From contig SKCR01001812.1 of the NCBI GenBank assembly GCA_019454045.1, positions 1 through 64,000 of the forward strand: a stretch of 64,000 nucleotides of DNA. The letters run 5' to 3'. Position numbers and translations under genes: made by a program. The DNA comes from Zanthoxylum bungeanum. Taxonomy: Eukaryota; Streptophyta; Magnoliopsida; Sapindales; Rutaceae. The first letter of the stretch is position 1; every line of letters begins with the position of its first letter. The notes beneath the pieces are model-generated. The model saw nothing but the letters and a program-made list of their open reading frames with translations, had not been told where the DNA came from and made no database searches. This document shows positions 20,761 to 32,197 of the stretch, one piece after another.

Positions 20761-23625
20761 TTTGTATTTTTCCAATTATTGACATCTCATTAGCCTTAGA
20801 TGCAAATTGTGGATGGGTGTTAGACATTGGCATTCCTACTCATATTTTTAACTCCCTGCAGGTAATGAGGGTAAAAAGAAGGCTGGATAAATGGGAATTC
20901 AGCTTAGAGTTGGCAATGACGAGAAATTGGATGTCAAGGCCATATGAACAATTGTTCTAGATCTCCCAAATAGATTTAAATTAGATTTGCATGACTGTTA
21001 TTATGTCCCTCACTTATCAGACAAATAATATCACTGCCAATATTAGATAAAAAGAGATATAAAATAAGCATTAAGGATGAAACTTTAAGTTTGTATGATA
21101 AAAATAATTTATTGAAATGTGAATGTTCTTTATCAAACGGTCACTATGTTTTGGAAACATATAGAGATGTCTTTAATGTAGAGGAAAATACAAGTAGGAA
21201 ATCTGAATTAAATAATTCTGAATTATGGCATATGAGATTGGGCCACATAGGTGTTAGACGTCTATCCAAATAGGTAAATAATGGTTTGATTGAAAATCTT
21301 ACCTTAGATCATTATCCGATTTATGAGTCATGTATTCAAAGAAAGATGACAAAGGCCCTATTTCTAGGTGTTGGACACCGTGCTAGAGATTTATTGGAAC
21401 TAATACACAGTGATGTGTGTGGTCCATTAAATAATGCCACTTATGATGGTTAAACATACTTCGTGACTTTCACAGATGATAAGTTTAGGTATGGATATGT
21501 CCATCTGATGAAACATAAGTTGGAAATATTTGACAAGTTCAAAATATTCTAAAACGAAGTAGAAAATTAAACTAGTAAATTTATCAAATGCCTTAGATTA
21601 GATCAAGGCGGTGAATACATGAGTGAAGAATTCAGAAATTATTTAAGGGAGAATGAAATTCTTGCCCAATATAGCCCACCTGGAACAGCTCAACATAATG
21701 GTGTGTCTGAGAGAATAAATTGTACTTTATTGGATATGATGCAATCTATGTTAAACTATACAGTTCTTCCTTATTACTTTTGGGGTTACGCTTAATTACT
21801 ACTGCCCACATACTTAATAGAGTTCCATCGAAAGTTTTTTCTACGACCCCTCATAAGATATGGTTCAGTAGAAATCCAAGTCTTAGACATTTAAGGATTT
21901 TGGGTTGTCCTACATACGTTAGAGTTGCGCAGCGGAATAAACTAGCACCCAAAGGGTATAAATGTAGGTTCATTGGATATCCTGATAATTCCATGGGATA
22001 TCAATTCAACGATTCCGAGCAACGAAATGTATTTATTGTTCGCTTTGCCTCTTTTCTTGAAAAATAATTTTTGAGAGAAAGTGGGAATCGTAGAGAGATT
22101 GAACTTGATGAGTTTGAACCCAACAGTAAGGAACCTAAGATGGAACCAAAGATCCAATTAGGTGAAGGATCTACAATACAGGTTCTACATAATTCGAATA
22201 GAATATCAAGGCCTCCCGAAAGACTATTTTTAACATCTGATATGAGCCTTGATGTTCTTCTCTTGGAGGAAACAGATCCGACTACGTATAAAGAAGCGAT
22301 ATTGGATATCGATTCAGGAAAATGGTAGGAATCCATGAAATCTGAAATGGATTCAATGCATGACAATCAAGTCTGGGACTTAGTTGAACTTCCTGAAGGA
22401 GTTAAACCTATTGCTTGTAAATGGGTCTACAAAAGGAAGCGAGGGCCCGATGGAAAGGTGGAAACCTTTAAGGCCCGACTAGTAGAGAAATGTTACACTC
22501 AACGTCTTGGGATTGACTATGAGGAAAGTTTTTCACCAGTAGCCATGCTAAAATCCATTAGGGTTCTTTTAGCCATTGTTGCATATCACAATTATGCAAT
22601 ATGACAGATGGATGTGAAAACCGCTTTCCTAAATGGATTTCTTGAGGAAGATATTTATATGGAACAATCAGAGGGTTTCGTATCCAATGAGACTTCAAAC
22701 TTGGTTTGTAAGCTTCAGATGTCTATTTATAGACTTAAATAGGCATCCCGAAGCTGGACTCATTATTTTGATGAGATAATTAGATTATCTGGATTCATCA
22801 AGAACGAGGAAGAACCATGTGTTTATAAGAAAGTGAGTGAGAGCATGATAGTTTTTCTAGTCTTGTATGTATATGACATCCTTATCATAGGAAATGATAT
22901 ATGATTGATGCAAAGTATGAAAGTCTACCTTTGCAAGAACTTCTCCATGAAAGATATGGGTGAAGCTTCCTATAAACTAGGTATAAGGCTCTACCAGGAT
23001 AGAGATAGGAAGCTTATAGGATTGTCGCAATCGACTTACATAGATAAAATGTTCGAAAGGTACGGTTGGAGAAGATATCCTGAAATATTTAAAAAATACT
23101 AGGGATAAGTTTCTGATATATGGAGAAGATGAGCTACAAGTTAAGGGTTATATAGGCTCCGACTTCCCGGGAGATCCAGATGATATAAAATCTACATCAT
23201 GATATATATTTACCCTTAACGGTGGTGCAGTTAGTTGGAGATGTTCAAAGCAAGGCTCAACAGCTGATTCCACCACTGTGGCGGAATTTATAGCGGCTTC
23301 AGAAGCTACTAAAGTTGCTGTTTGGATTAAAATTTTTATCTCGAAACTTGGTGTTATGCCTCGTATTGCGGATTCGATCCATTGTACTGTGATAATAACT
23401 GAGCCATTGCACAGGCTAAGGAGCCGAGGGCGCATTCCAAGTCTAAGCACGTGGAAAGGAAATACCGTGTAATTAGAGATATTATTGAACGTAAAGACAT
23501 AGTGGTCTTGAAGGTTCAAGGACTAGACAACATAGCGGACCCGCTTACAAAGGCCTTACCTCCTAAGTTATTCGATAAACATGTGGAGGAGATGAGATTG
23601 CGGTACCATCCAGATTGGCACTAAG
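20761..23625 (+). pseudogene. Copia-B pol remnant (protease, integrase, RT, RNase H)
   Basis: Protease region: WVLDIGIPTHIF (about 20815), with DIG in place of D(S/T)G. Integrase: LWHMRLGHIGVRRL (about 21220-21270), then HSDVCGP (about 21408) and NGVSERI (about 21700), broken by stops. RT: CKWVYKRKRGPDGK (22400-22440), FKARL, YEESFSPVAML and LYVYDILIIGND, where the second residue of the catalytic DD pair is present but the first is Tyr (YVYD). Between RT and RNase H there is a deletion near 23075. RNase H ends with ADPLTKALPPKLFDKHVEE and YHPDWH (about 23540-23622). Not functional. Confidence 0.9.
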
Positions 23626-23637
23626 TAAGTGAGAGTT

Positions 23638-24000
23638 TGTTGGAGTTGGTATTGAAGTGCCAATTCGAAGTGTATATTTCATTATTTATTAATAAAATAA
23701 CTACATTTTCATATCTTATTAATGGTATTATCATTATGCGTATTAGATTGATGTATATATATGCTAATAATGACATTGACCTTAGAATAGTCTAGAATAC
23801 TGGACACTAGGTGGTCCGACATTGGGATAAGTATTACTATTATAAATTATTCTTAAAGTAAATATTCCTAGTCGTTGGTTTTGGAATACGGTCGAATTCC
23901 TATAACTTAGAAGACTAACACATGTCGTATATTGGAATTTGAGTTCCAATGGTTTAACCCGATGTATTGACAAGACGAATCATCCAATAATGCTCCAACA
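23638..24000 (+). repeat. Copia-B 3' LTR, short form
   Basis: Begins TGTTGGAG just after the polypurine-like AAGTGAGAGTT and ends CTCCAACA, 363 bp. The first 320 bp or so match the long LTR copies at 60589 and 63571; after 'gatgta' it diverges. It may be a short-LTR variant or a truncated copy that happens to end well. No matching 5' LTR was found. Confidence 0.6.
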
Positions 24001-24172
24001 TTATAATACAATTACTTAAAATAAAGTAATCACCTAATCACGATATATTTATGACAATCAACACGCTTAGGTAAAAATAAAAATTTTAATTTAAAACATG
24101 CAATGTATATCCAATATGACTTATGCATAATTAAATTAAAATTATAGAGGCATAAATTCAAATACATGTGTT
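24001..24172 (-). other. Leader fragment of a minus-strand family-C copia
   Basis: AT-rich, no ORF. It lies directly inside the primer-binding site of the LTR that starts at 24192, so it is what remains of that element's internal region. Confidence 0.5.
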
Positions 24173-24188
24173 GCATGGTCTGATACCA
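24173..24188 (-). other. Primer-binding site, initiator tRNA-Met type (family C)
   Basis: The minus strand reads TGGTATCAGACCATGC, three bases from the LTR. It shows that the LTR at 24192 is the 5' LTR of a minus-strand element. Confidence 0.8.
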
Positions 24189-24191
24189 TTC

Positions 24192-24713
24192 TGTTGGGGT
24201 GGTTGTGGAACCCCCACGGTATGATAGGTGCCTCTCACAGCGAAAGTAGATCTAACCCGTAGATATCAAGCATGGATGTATATTTAAATAATTTAATGAA
24301 ATTCTATATTCCATTATGAGTGTATACGAAAAAATCGGGACTGAATCAGAGTACGAAAACTCAAAAACAGACAAAAACTAAATTTAACGCGTGCCCACGC
24401 ACAGCACACGCGCACTGTGCACACAATGTGTGCATGCTTAACACTATATATATTTTTTAAAAATTGTTATTCATCAGCTCTCTAGAAATAGAGAGCTGAT
24501 GGAATTGGATTTTTAACCCAATTTATTTCCAACCTTCCCAAAATATTTTTAAACACCTAAAAATATTTTTTTAACATCAAAACCAATATCAACACATGTT
24601 ATAGAACAACATCATATTTTTCAAAATATCAAATATCTTTACAAAAACATAAATTTATTCTAAATATGCATATACTTAAATTTTGAAACCAAAACAAAAA
24701 CCAAATTAGAGTC
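24192..24713 (-). repeat. Family-C LTR, segment before gypsy-2
   Basis: Starts TGTTGGGGTGG and matches 75-500 and 61082 onward. It is split by gypsy-2 after GAGTC (24709-24713) and continues at 56187. Confidence 0.88.
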
Positions 24714-26794
24714 TGACCGGCGTAATCACACGCGTATAACGCAAGCGCACGTATCGTTCAAGTAGTATAAAAAGTATCGATCCCACGAGGACTTAATACC
24801 TAAGCTATTACTTAATGAAGCCAAATTTTTACAATTATCTAATGAATTGATTGTTTGATTGGGTGGTGACTTTAAACTTAAAACAGAAAATAAAATTATG
24901 CAAAAGGAAATTGAGGAAAATTCAATATTATTAAACTATACAGGGTTGTGAATCTTTCCAATATCTTTTTAAAAGATGAAGTGGTTATTTTACGTTTGTG
25001 TAATATATCGGTTTATTAACCTAGAACACGAAATTATGAATTTTCCTCTTCCGATGGTCAGATACAAATACCCAGTGTAACTTAATTAATCATATTCATA
25101 TGTCAACCAAGTTATCTGAATTCATTAAGATTAAGTTCTAATTATGGCTACCCCGCCCGACAGGTATATTCCTATCCTGTAAGGAAATCTATTAAAGGGT
25201 TATCTATCCTCAAGGAAGATCGTGGACTATTGAGTCTAGGGTTTAAACCTAAAATCCCTTTTCCAAGTTCATTTCAAGTTTACCGAATCAATCTTATTAA
25301 TGGCCAGTTAACAAGTATTAAGACTAAGGCTCAATAAATAAACCTTTATATTACCCAAACCATAAAATAACCCCTTATTAACGGGTGATATTGGAATTCA
25401 TCACAACCCCAGATAACTGACTTAGTTACGACACATATTTACGGGCAGTAAAAGCTTAAATAAAATAAAAGACATAAAGTAAATTGCTAGAAATTAAATA
25501 CTGAAAAGTAAATTGCTAGAAATTAAATGCTGAAAAGTAAATGACGGAAAGTAAATGTTGAAAATTAAATATTGAAAATTAAATGATGAAAAGTAAATGC
25601 TTAAAGTAAATTGCTGAAAAATAAATGCTGAAAGTAAATTGCTGAAAAGTAAATAAAGTAAAAGTACAATAAAAGAAAATACTGAGGTAAAATGATCCAC
25701 TTTTATTACTTCTATTTTAGATATCTCCCTTAATATAATATATTAACTTTGCATGATAATTACCAACCAGCCATATAGGCGGTATCCAGATTAAGTCGAA
25801 TTAATAATTAATTACCAACCAACCAATCAGGCGGTATACAGTTTAGTCAGGTTAAAACCAATTTCAATATTTACCAACCGACCATAAGACGGTATCCTCA
25901 TTAAGTCACGTTTTAACTAGTTTATATATTATATTTAAGGGAGATTAATCTAAATATTAGTAATAAAAGTTTTACCTTTTACCCCAGCAAGGGGGAGTTA
26001 CCTCCTCATTACTGAAAAGTAAATTGCTGAAAAGTAAAGAAAGGAAAGTAATGTGCGTAAAAGTAAATTGCAGAAAGTAAAGACTGAAAAGTAAAGAAAA
26101 GAAAGTGCGAAAGCTGAAATTAAATATTGAAAGCTATAAATAAACAAGCAAGATACAATCTTCTTAGTATTCTTAAGGAATTACATAGAAGAATGTATGA
26201 ATTTACAAATGAAATGACTTGGTATTTATAGGAAAAATTTTACCTCCACCAAATCCATTATTAAATGCTCCACCAAATCCTCCACTAATTGCTATCATGT
26301 TTGGTGGAAGTTTGACTATTTTTATTATTTATTTATTTATTTTTTGCTTTGAAAATGACTTTAATAATTACGCATAACACACTTCCGGATGTTTCATCAA
26401 TTTCAGTCATGAACTCTTCAGAATTCGAAATTTTTTTTTTTTCTTCCAAGTTGTATATATTTGAGTATTCTTTAATCTGGAACATGAATCAGCTCAATCT
26501 GATATCGGAGTAAAAAGTTATGCCCAAAATACGACAATTGCACAAAATTGGAATTTCCGTAACTGTATTTCGTTAGAACGCCCTTTCAAGTTTCCAATCT
26601 CCAAAATTAATATGTCAAGTCCAATTTTTGCCCTTATTTGACCCACATTTCATCCTAAATGATTCCATTGAGTCCCAATATTATTTTATCTGTAAAATAA
26701 ACTAAAACACATCAAAACGTTCTTCAAACTCGAGAAACTAAACAAAATATTAAGTAAAATGGGCGGTAAATATTGATATATTTTCCGCTTATCA
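24714..26794 (-). repeat. Gypsy-2 3' LTR
   Basis: 2081 bp, TGACCGGCGTAATC...GCTTATCA. It holds the AGTAAATTGCTGAAA array (25480-25660) and three imperfect repeats of about 50-60 bp (25765-25925) containing TTACCAACC and GGCGGTAT. A TATA box is at about 26220. Confidence 0.92.
25765..25925. repeat. Three diverged repeats with TTACCAACC...GGCGGTAT core
   Basis: Units of about 50-60 bp in the gypsy-2 LTR. Also at 55120-55290 (partner LTR) and, inverted, as ACCGCC(T)ATATGGCTGGTTGGTAA units at 42895-43120 and 53310-53545 in the gypsy-3 LTRs. Absent from the gypsy-1 LTRs. Confidence 0.8.
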
Positions 26795-28134
26795 TACCCC
26801 CAAACCTAACATTTTGCTAGTCCTCGAGCAAAACAACAAATAAAATACAAGAAACAATTAAAATTAAACTAAGCCACTTTCGTAGTGATCACAGTTGCAT
26901 TTAGTATATGCAACAAGCCTTTAAACCCCTAGGTGTCCCTAGTGGACGAGTTGTAGTCTCGTGAGGGCTTACAGCAACGATACCCATAATCATTTGATAA
27001 AAGTAAAAAGATAGTAAAACTAATGCACACAAAAGTAAAAAAGACACGAGAAAATAGAATAAATAAGTTAGTGACTAAACATGTGAAACTTCTTATCCAA
27101 GTTAATAATTGTTTTCTTTCTTTCTAAATTACCAAATAAGTGAATTCTCCGATTATTTTTTTACCATTCTTCATATACACAGCCAACAAAATATTAATCA
27201 ACTCATTTTGTCCACAATAGTCACAAGTGCAGTTGAGAAGAAAGTAATATTTTTGTCCTAAAGTTTCATCAGAATTCACACCTTTTTTTAGCAATGGAAT
27301 ATTTATCTGATTTTTTTTTTTACTTTTTTTTTTCTATTTTTTATTTATATACAATATATTCCATCTATGTAGAGAGCTTTGGGTCAGTGACTCCCAAACC
27401 AGTTGGCTTTAGGGCACTAGGTGTTAAGACACCCCTACAGACTTAATTACTCAGATTTCCGATATAAATGTGTGTATATATATATATATATATTTTTTTT
27501 TGCAACATCTTCGATCCATGTAACGAGTGTTGGGCCAGTGACTCCCAAACCAGTTGGTTTTAGGGCACTAGGTGTTAAAACACCCTTACAGACTTAATAA
27601 CTCGGATTTAAGACGTTTTTTTTTATCCCATCGCTTTTTTTAGACGCTTCCTCCAATTAAACAAAAGCACTGAATATTACAAACTCGTCAATTAATTATC
27701 ATGTCCGTATGTTACCATGCAAGTTGATAATACCTGTCAACTGAGCATATGAAGATCCATTTTAGTCAGTTTTATGGAGAATTCACAAATTAAATAATTC
27801 AAAAGGAAATAAACAAAAATTAACTTGTTCCGAAATAGGTTGAGATACGTCTCAGGAGTGGAAATTCCTTACAACAGTTATCTCACACCAATTTCACATG
27901 ATTAATCAAATTAAAAACACAAAACACAAAATATTCTTTTAGTTTTTTGTAAAATTTTTCAATTTTTTTTTGAATTTTTCGAAAAATTTAGGACTAAAAA
28001 TAAAAACAACAAATACTACAATTATTCCCACCCCCAAACCTAAATGAGACATTGTCCCCAATGTCTTAAAAAGTAGAAGATGAGTTTATAAGATAGTACA
28101 TGGTTAGCTGAAATTTTACATCTACAAAGGAAAT
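26795..28134 (-). other. Gypsy-2 polypurine tract and 3' non-coding region
   Basis: The polypurine tract (minus strand GTTAGGTTTGGGGGTA) adjoins the LTR at 26795-26810. Then come the duplicated module (27360-27605, with a TA run near 27476-27492) and the hairpin with second purine tract (28020-28065). No gene. Confidence 0.8.
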
Positions 28135-28784
28135 TTAAAGGTTAAGATCCAGATTTATCCGAGGCTTCTTACGATCATTATCAGACCAGTTTATCTTAGA
28201 AATGATAAGATCAATTTGTGGTTCAAAGGCTAAGATTTGGTCAATTAAATCTGGGGCAGTTCTGGCAGTAAAAAAGAGTTCTTTTAAAGGTTTTGACACA
28301 AATCCATTTCTCCGGGCATCATCAAGAAATACACAAAGAAAATCATAAAATCCATCTGCGTTGAACAGTCCAATTGGTTTCTGGTGTATGTTCAAGTTCG
28401 CCCAAAATAGTACTATTAAGATTTCCTCTATTGTGCCTAAGCCACCTGGTAAAACAATAAAAGCATCAGCACGGTTAATCATTTCTACCAGTCGTTCAGA
28501 CATACTTGGCACAATTAGTTCCTCTCTATTTGATGGTCCTATCAAATTCGCCTCCGTCAAAGGTTTTGGGATGATTCCCAAGACTTGACTCCCTCCATCA
28601 TGTACGACTTTGAAATGATCCCCATTAGTCCAAGATTGCCACCACCATATACTAAGTGCATATTCCTTTCAGCTAAAACTCGACCTAATTCCTGTGCTGC
28701 TACTACGTATTGTGGCTTAGTACCAACACTAGTACCATAAAAGACACAGATATTTACAACTCATCTTCTTGAAGTGGCTTCCAT
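28135..28784 (-). pseudogene. LOG-like cytokinin phosphoribohydrolase ORF, gypsy-2 copy
   Basis: The same intron-free ORF as at 6865-7518. The ATG is at 28784. The eighth codon is TGA (CGA in the other copies), and one base is missing near 28601-28612, almost the same place as the deletion in the gypsy-1 copy. The 148-codon 3' part (28135-28581) is open, with MSERLVEM, the intact motif PGGLGTIEE and NIHQKPIGLFNADGF. The N-terminal third still reads [11 protein letters not shown] in another frame. It ends KKPRINLDLNL. I count about 25 residue differences from the gypsy-1 copy over roughly 148 positions by eye, so the two have diverged while both kept the motifs. Not expressed as a whole protein in its present form. 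Confidence 0.9.
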
Positions 28785-28853
28785 TTTATGTATGCTTCTT
28801 TTCTCAAATCTGGATGCCTTCAAAAGTGCAATGATGAGTTGAATTTATAACAC

Positions 28854-28951
28854 CTCAAAATGGGTGAGTAATATAGCACTATTACCTGCGAAATGACAAT
28901 TATTAGTTAAACAGTAAAATAAATCGTGAAAGGTCAAAAAGGGTATGGATC
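28854..28951 (-). other. Exon-like segment, gypsy-2 copy
   Basis: Bounded by ...TCTGACAG and GAGGTGTTATAA on the coding strand, as in the other two elements, but 98 nt long with small indels. Contains FLTFHDLFYCL. Confidence 0.45.
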
Positions 28952-29052
28952 CTGTCAGAGAAAATAAAAGAAAATAACAAAACAAATCACAATTATTAGG
29001 AAAAGACAAAGAGATATAATATTTACAAGAAAATAAGCGGCTTGATTGACAT

Positions 29053-29601
29053 CTATGCGTCAGGGATAAGCTTCCCATCCAATTTTCTTATAAATTGGCA
29101 AACATGGTCTTTTAGAGTTAGATTCCCGAGACTTAACTGTTGTCTTTCTCTTTGGAATTGTGCATATAACATGTGAATTTCATGATATAAATATCCACTG
29201 GGATGCATCTCAAGAGTTTTGGATATGTCATCCAAACACTCCTTACTCAAGCCATCTCTAATGAAATTAATCTTATCTTTACGGTTATCAGACACCATTC
29301 CCAAAGAACGACAACGATTATTACATGTCATACGATCATATTTATAACAAACACCCATTCTTTTAGCTCTTCTCTTTTTAGCATATGTGCTTCTTCCTAA
29401 ACTAGGCAGATGTAAAATAAAAGAGTCAGAAGACTCACTTGCCAATCAGACCCGTGCTTCAATAATCCAACGAATGTCAGTAGGAATACCTTTGATCATC
29501 AGCAGTCTCATCCGTTCCAAGCGAGCTTTGTAAACTTTCATCAGAGAATTTTGATGGAGAGAAAGAGATTGATTGTGAAGATTTGTGAGAAATTCTTCCA
29601 T
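29053..29601 (-). pseudogene. ORF2, accessory ORF of unknown function, gypsy-2 copy
   Basis: About 182 codons from ATG at 29601 to the stop at 29053. It is unbroken except for one TGA (CGA in gypsy-3) upstream of the 130-codon open part at 29053-29445. It has a basic N-terminal half (LMKVYKARLERMRLL), a basic patch AKKRRAKRMG, a Cys-bearing stretch, RSLGMVSDN and a C-terminal part rich in charged residues (QLSLGNLTLKDHVCQFIRKL). No signal peptide or membrane span is evident, so it does not look like an envelope protein. I do not recognise the family. It sits just after the motif GGGAGGCAACCCATGC that follows pol in these elements. Confidence 0.7.
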
Positions 29602-29659
29602 CATGAAATTTGACTTTATCTACACAAATTAAACACACCAGATCACAATATATACACAA

Positions 29660-30495
29660 ATTTGCATGGGTTGCCTCCCAGCTAGCGCTAAGTTTAACGT
29701 CGTTAACTAGACATGACTGCCCGAACATTAGGCTGGATCTGAAAGTGTGACACATTCTTTTTGTCGCTAAATTGATTCTCTTCCCCAGTAGTGCTTGACA
29801 CGCTTGTTTTTAACCTTGAATGTTTTGTTGGAGTCGGGATCATGTAACTAAACGGCTCTATCGGGTAAAACCTTAGTGATTAGGAATAGACCTGACCACC
29901 GTGATTTAAACTTTCATGGGAAGAGTTTTACCCTTGATTTATTTAACAGTACCTTCTGCCTTGGTTCCAGTTGTATGTGCACTAACTTCTCATCATGTTT
30001 CTTCCAGGCCTTTTCTTTGTACAGTTTGGCATTCTTAAAAGGCTGAATGTGAAATTCCTCCAATTCGTTGAGCTGCTGGAACTGTTTCTCTTCTGTTGCT
30101 TGTAGTGTATGAATTGGCTTATTCAGTGCGCAGTACGCTTTATCATCAGGCCCCACAGGAAATTGACATGCTTTAAGTTTGTCAGTAGAACTTTGCAATG
30201 CATCGCAAGTCTGAATGGTATTATTTATCACATCAAGTCTGAAACATTCATCCTTCTCGTCATTCGGGCAATTCATGGCTTTGAAAACGTTGAATGTTAC
30301 TTCTTGGTCTTGTACCCTCATGGTTAGTTCCCATTTTTGTACATCAATAATGGTTCGTCCTGTAGCCAAGAATGGTCTCCCCGAGAATGATCGGCACATC
30401 TTCATCTTTCTCCATATCAAAGACAGTAAAATCTGCTGGGAAAATGAATTTGTCAACTTTGACCAGTACATCTTCAACTACACCTCTCTAGAATA
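29660..30495 (-). pseudogene. Protease-linker to integrase-tail fusion (gypsy-2)
   Basis: The 187-codon open frame 29914-30477 starts in the end of the protease domain (GRPFLATGRTIIDV), runs through the linker (MRVQDQEVTFNVFKAMN), and then joins in frame to the integrase C-terminus (DDKAYCALNK, LNELEEFHIQPFKNAKLY, RQKVLLNKSRVKLFP). In gypsy-3 these two regions are about 2.6 kb apart with RT, RNase H and the integrase core between them. So an internal deletion removed the enzymes and left an open frame. The final GPF part of integrase is interrupted by a stop after KLFP. Confidence 0.8.
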
Positions 30496-31963
30496 TGATC
30501 GTTTAATTACGCCCAAAAATAACTTGCGGTTATCGCAGTATAGCTGGGGTGTCGATTCCTCAGAGAGAAGGTTACAATGTAACTAATTCACTTAAGCAAA
30601 AATGTTAACGGTAACTTAATAATTAAAATGATAAAATTGGTAATTAAAATAAAGATAAATAAAATAATGAAAAGGTAATAAACGATAATGGCAGAGAAAA
30701 GCAGCAAAGTATCGGGAATCCCTCTTGCATCAAATTCTAATATTTGGTTATTAATTCCTATTATTACTCAGTTGAGGGTTTCACATCCCAAACCAACAAC
30801 CTGAAGATATTCAATTTTACGCATATTAAATTCTAAGGTAATTAATGATTATTTTCTCTATGTTAACAGTACACAAAAGTCATCGTTACGAGTTATCTAA
30901 CCTCGACAATATACCCTCAGGCATACTGCAGCAGAAGACCAACATGCAAAACAACTTTACCAGTCACAATTAAATTCGCAAACCACACATAGAAGAAGCA
31001 TGACTGGATCTATATGGGATTTGACAAAATATAATTTATGGATTAATAAATCGAAGGATGATAGAAAATAATAAACATCAATTTTATTAAACGATTAAAA
31101 GGTTCGTAGGAATAAAAAACATAATAATAAAAATCCAACACAAGAGTTCGTCCCTAACTTTACCTAGGGGATTAGTTTCCCATAAAATAAATAAGAATAA
31201 CCTGGGATTGGAGAGAATTATCGCTCTGAATTATCACTGCTTCGTGTCCCAGCCTCGCGCTCATATTTCTTCTTTGCTCCTTTCTGCTTGCGGCTGATTG
31301 CTTTTGTTTCTATGCCCCCCGGAGCTCTCTGTTTGCTCTCTGGTTTTCTTATATGCGCAAGCTGCTTCACACAGCAGCCTCCCCCTTATTTTTCACGTTG
31401 AATGCTTAATTTATAATGAGAAAAACCAGAAAACCTAATGCCCTCGGACCCACGTGCAGCCTCTGCTTTTATTTTCGGCAATTTCCTTAAATTGTATAAT
31501 GCGCAACTTTTCCAATTTTTGTTATATTTATATGTCTGTGCACTAACTCTCTTTATGGAAGCTCTCACGTTTGCATGCAACCCTTGACAAACCCTAATGT
31601 TTCCAATTAATAATGCGCAGCCCTTTTTTTGTTAATTTCTTCTCATTATGCGCATGCACCTTGTTTGATTCATGTAAAGCCACGTTGAAACTGTTGCATG
31701 TGCATTTAGAATAGGCAATTTGAACCCTAATTCCATCCTGCAAAATAAATAGGAAATCGGTAAAATAATTTAATGATTGAATATTTCCTAAATTAATATT
31801 AAGGTCAAAATCATATTAAAAATATATTATAAAACCTTAATACTGAACACTTTCTAAATAATATAATGATAAAAATTATGTAATAAAATATAAAATATAA
31901 CTAAATACTGAACAACAAACTCGAATAAGTGATGTTTCAAAGTGAATTTTCATGCACTTATCA
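30496..31963 (-). mobile_element. Probable solo LTR of a second, diverged gypsy family
   Basis: A 1468-bp insertion, TGATCGTTTAATTACGCCC...GCACTTATCA, interrupts the protease region. The end is laid out like the gypsy LTR ends here ('gcggttatcgcagtatag', then 'gtcgattcctc' against 'cgtatcg', 'agtataaa', 'atcgatcccac'). It has TG...CA borders but no polypurine tract, primer site or coding domains. The flanks (GAATA left, GCGTT right) do not form a TSD. The 64-codon ORF at 31386-31580 is not a recognisable gene. Confidence 0.6.
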
Positions 31964-32197
31964 GCGTTCTATCAGTAAGTTGTAGAGAGACTGAGGTGGG
32001 CATTGTTTCTCCAATCTCTGTAATTTCCTGAAAATAGAAAAAGGCATCAAATAACACTCGCACCTAAATCACACAAAGCCTTACCGAAGTCATGTTCTTA
32101 TATGGTGCAAGGAACAATGAAACTGACATGATCTTTCAATTTTGGAGGAAGTTTCCTCTGAATGATAGCGCTGCATTCTTCTGATAATGCTATTGTC
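31964..32197 (-). pseudogene. Gypsy-2 protease remnant
   Basis: Contains the Athila-type active-site run ALCDLGASV (coding strand, about 32050-32080), soon followed by a stop. It continues the gag-pol frame after 32198 with a frameshift. The solo LTR separates it from the fused frame at 29914-30477. Confidence 0.7.

Noticed and set aside
25765..25925. CRISPR-like repeats (GGCGGTATCC units with spacers)
   Set aside because: Only three diverged units, spacers related to each other, in a plant LTR with no cas genes.
29053..29601. ORF2 as an Athila env-like gene
   Set aside because: The position fits env, but no signal peptide or transmembrane segment can be seen.
31386..31580. A 64-codon ORF within the solo LTR
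   Set aside because: No domain, no support from another copy, and inside non-coding LTR sequence.
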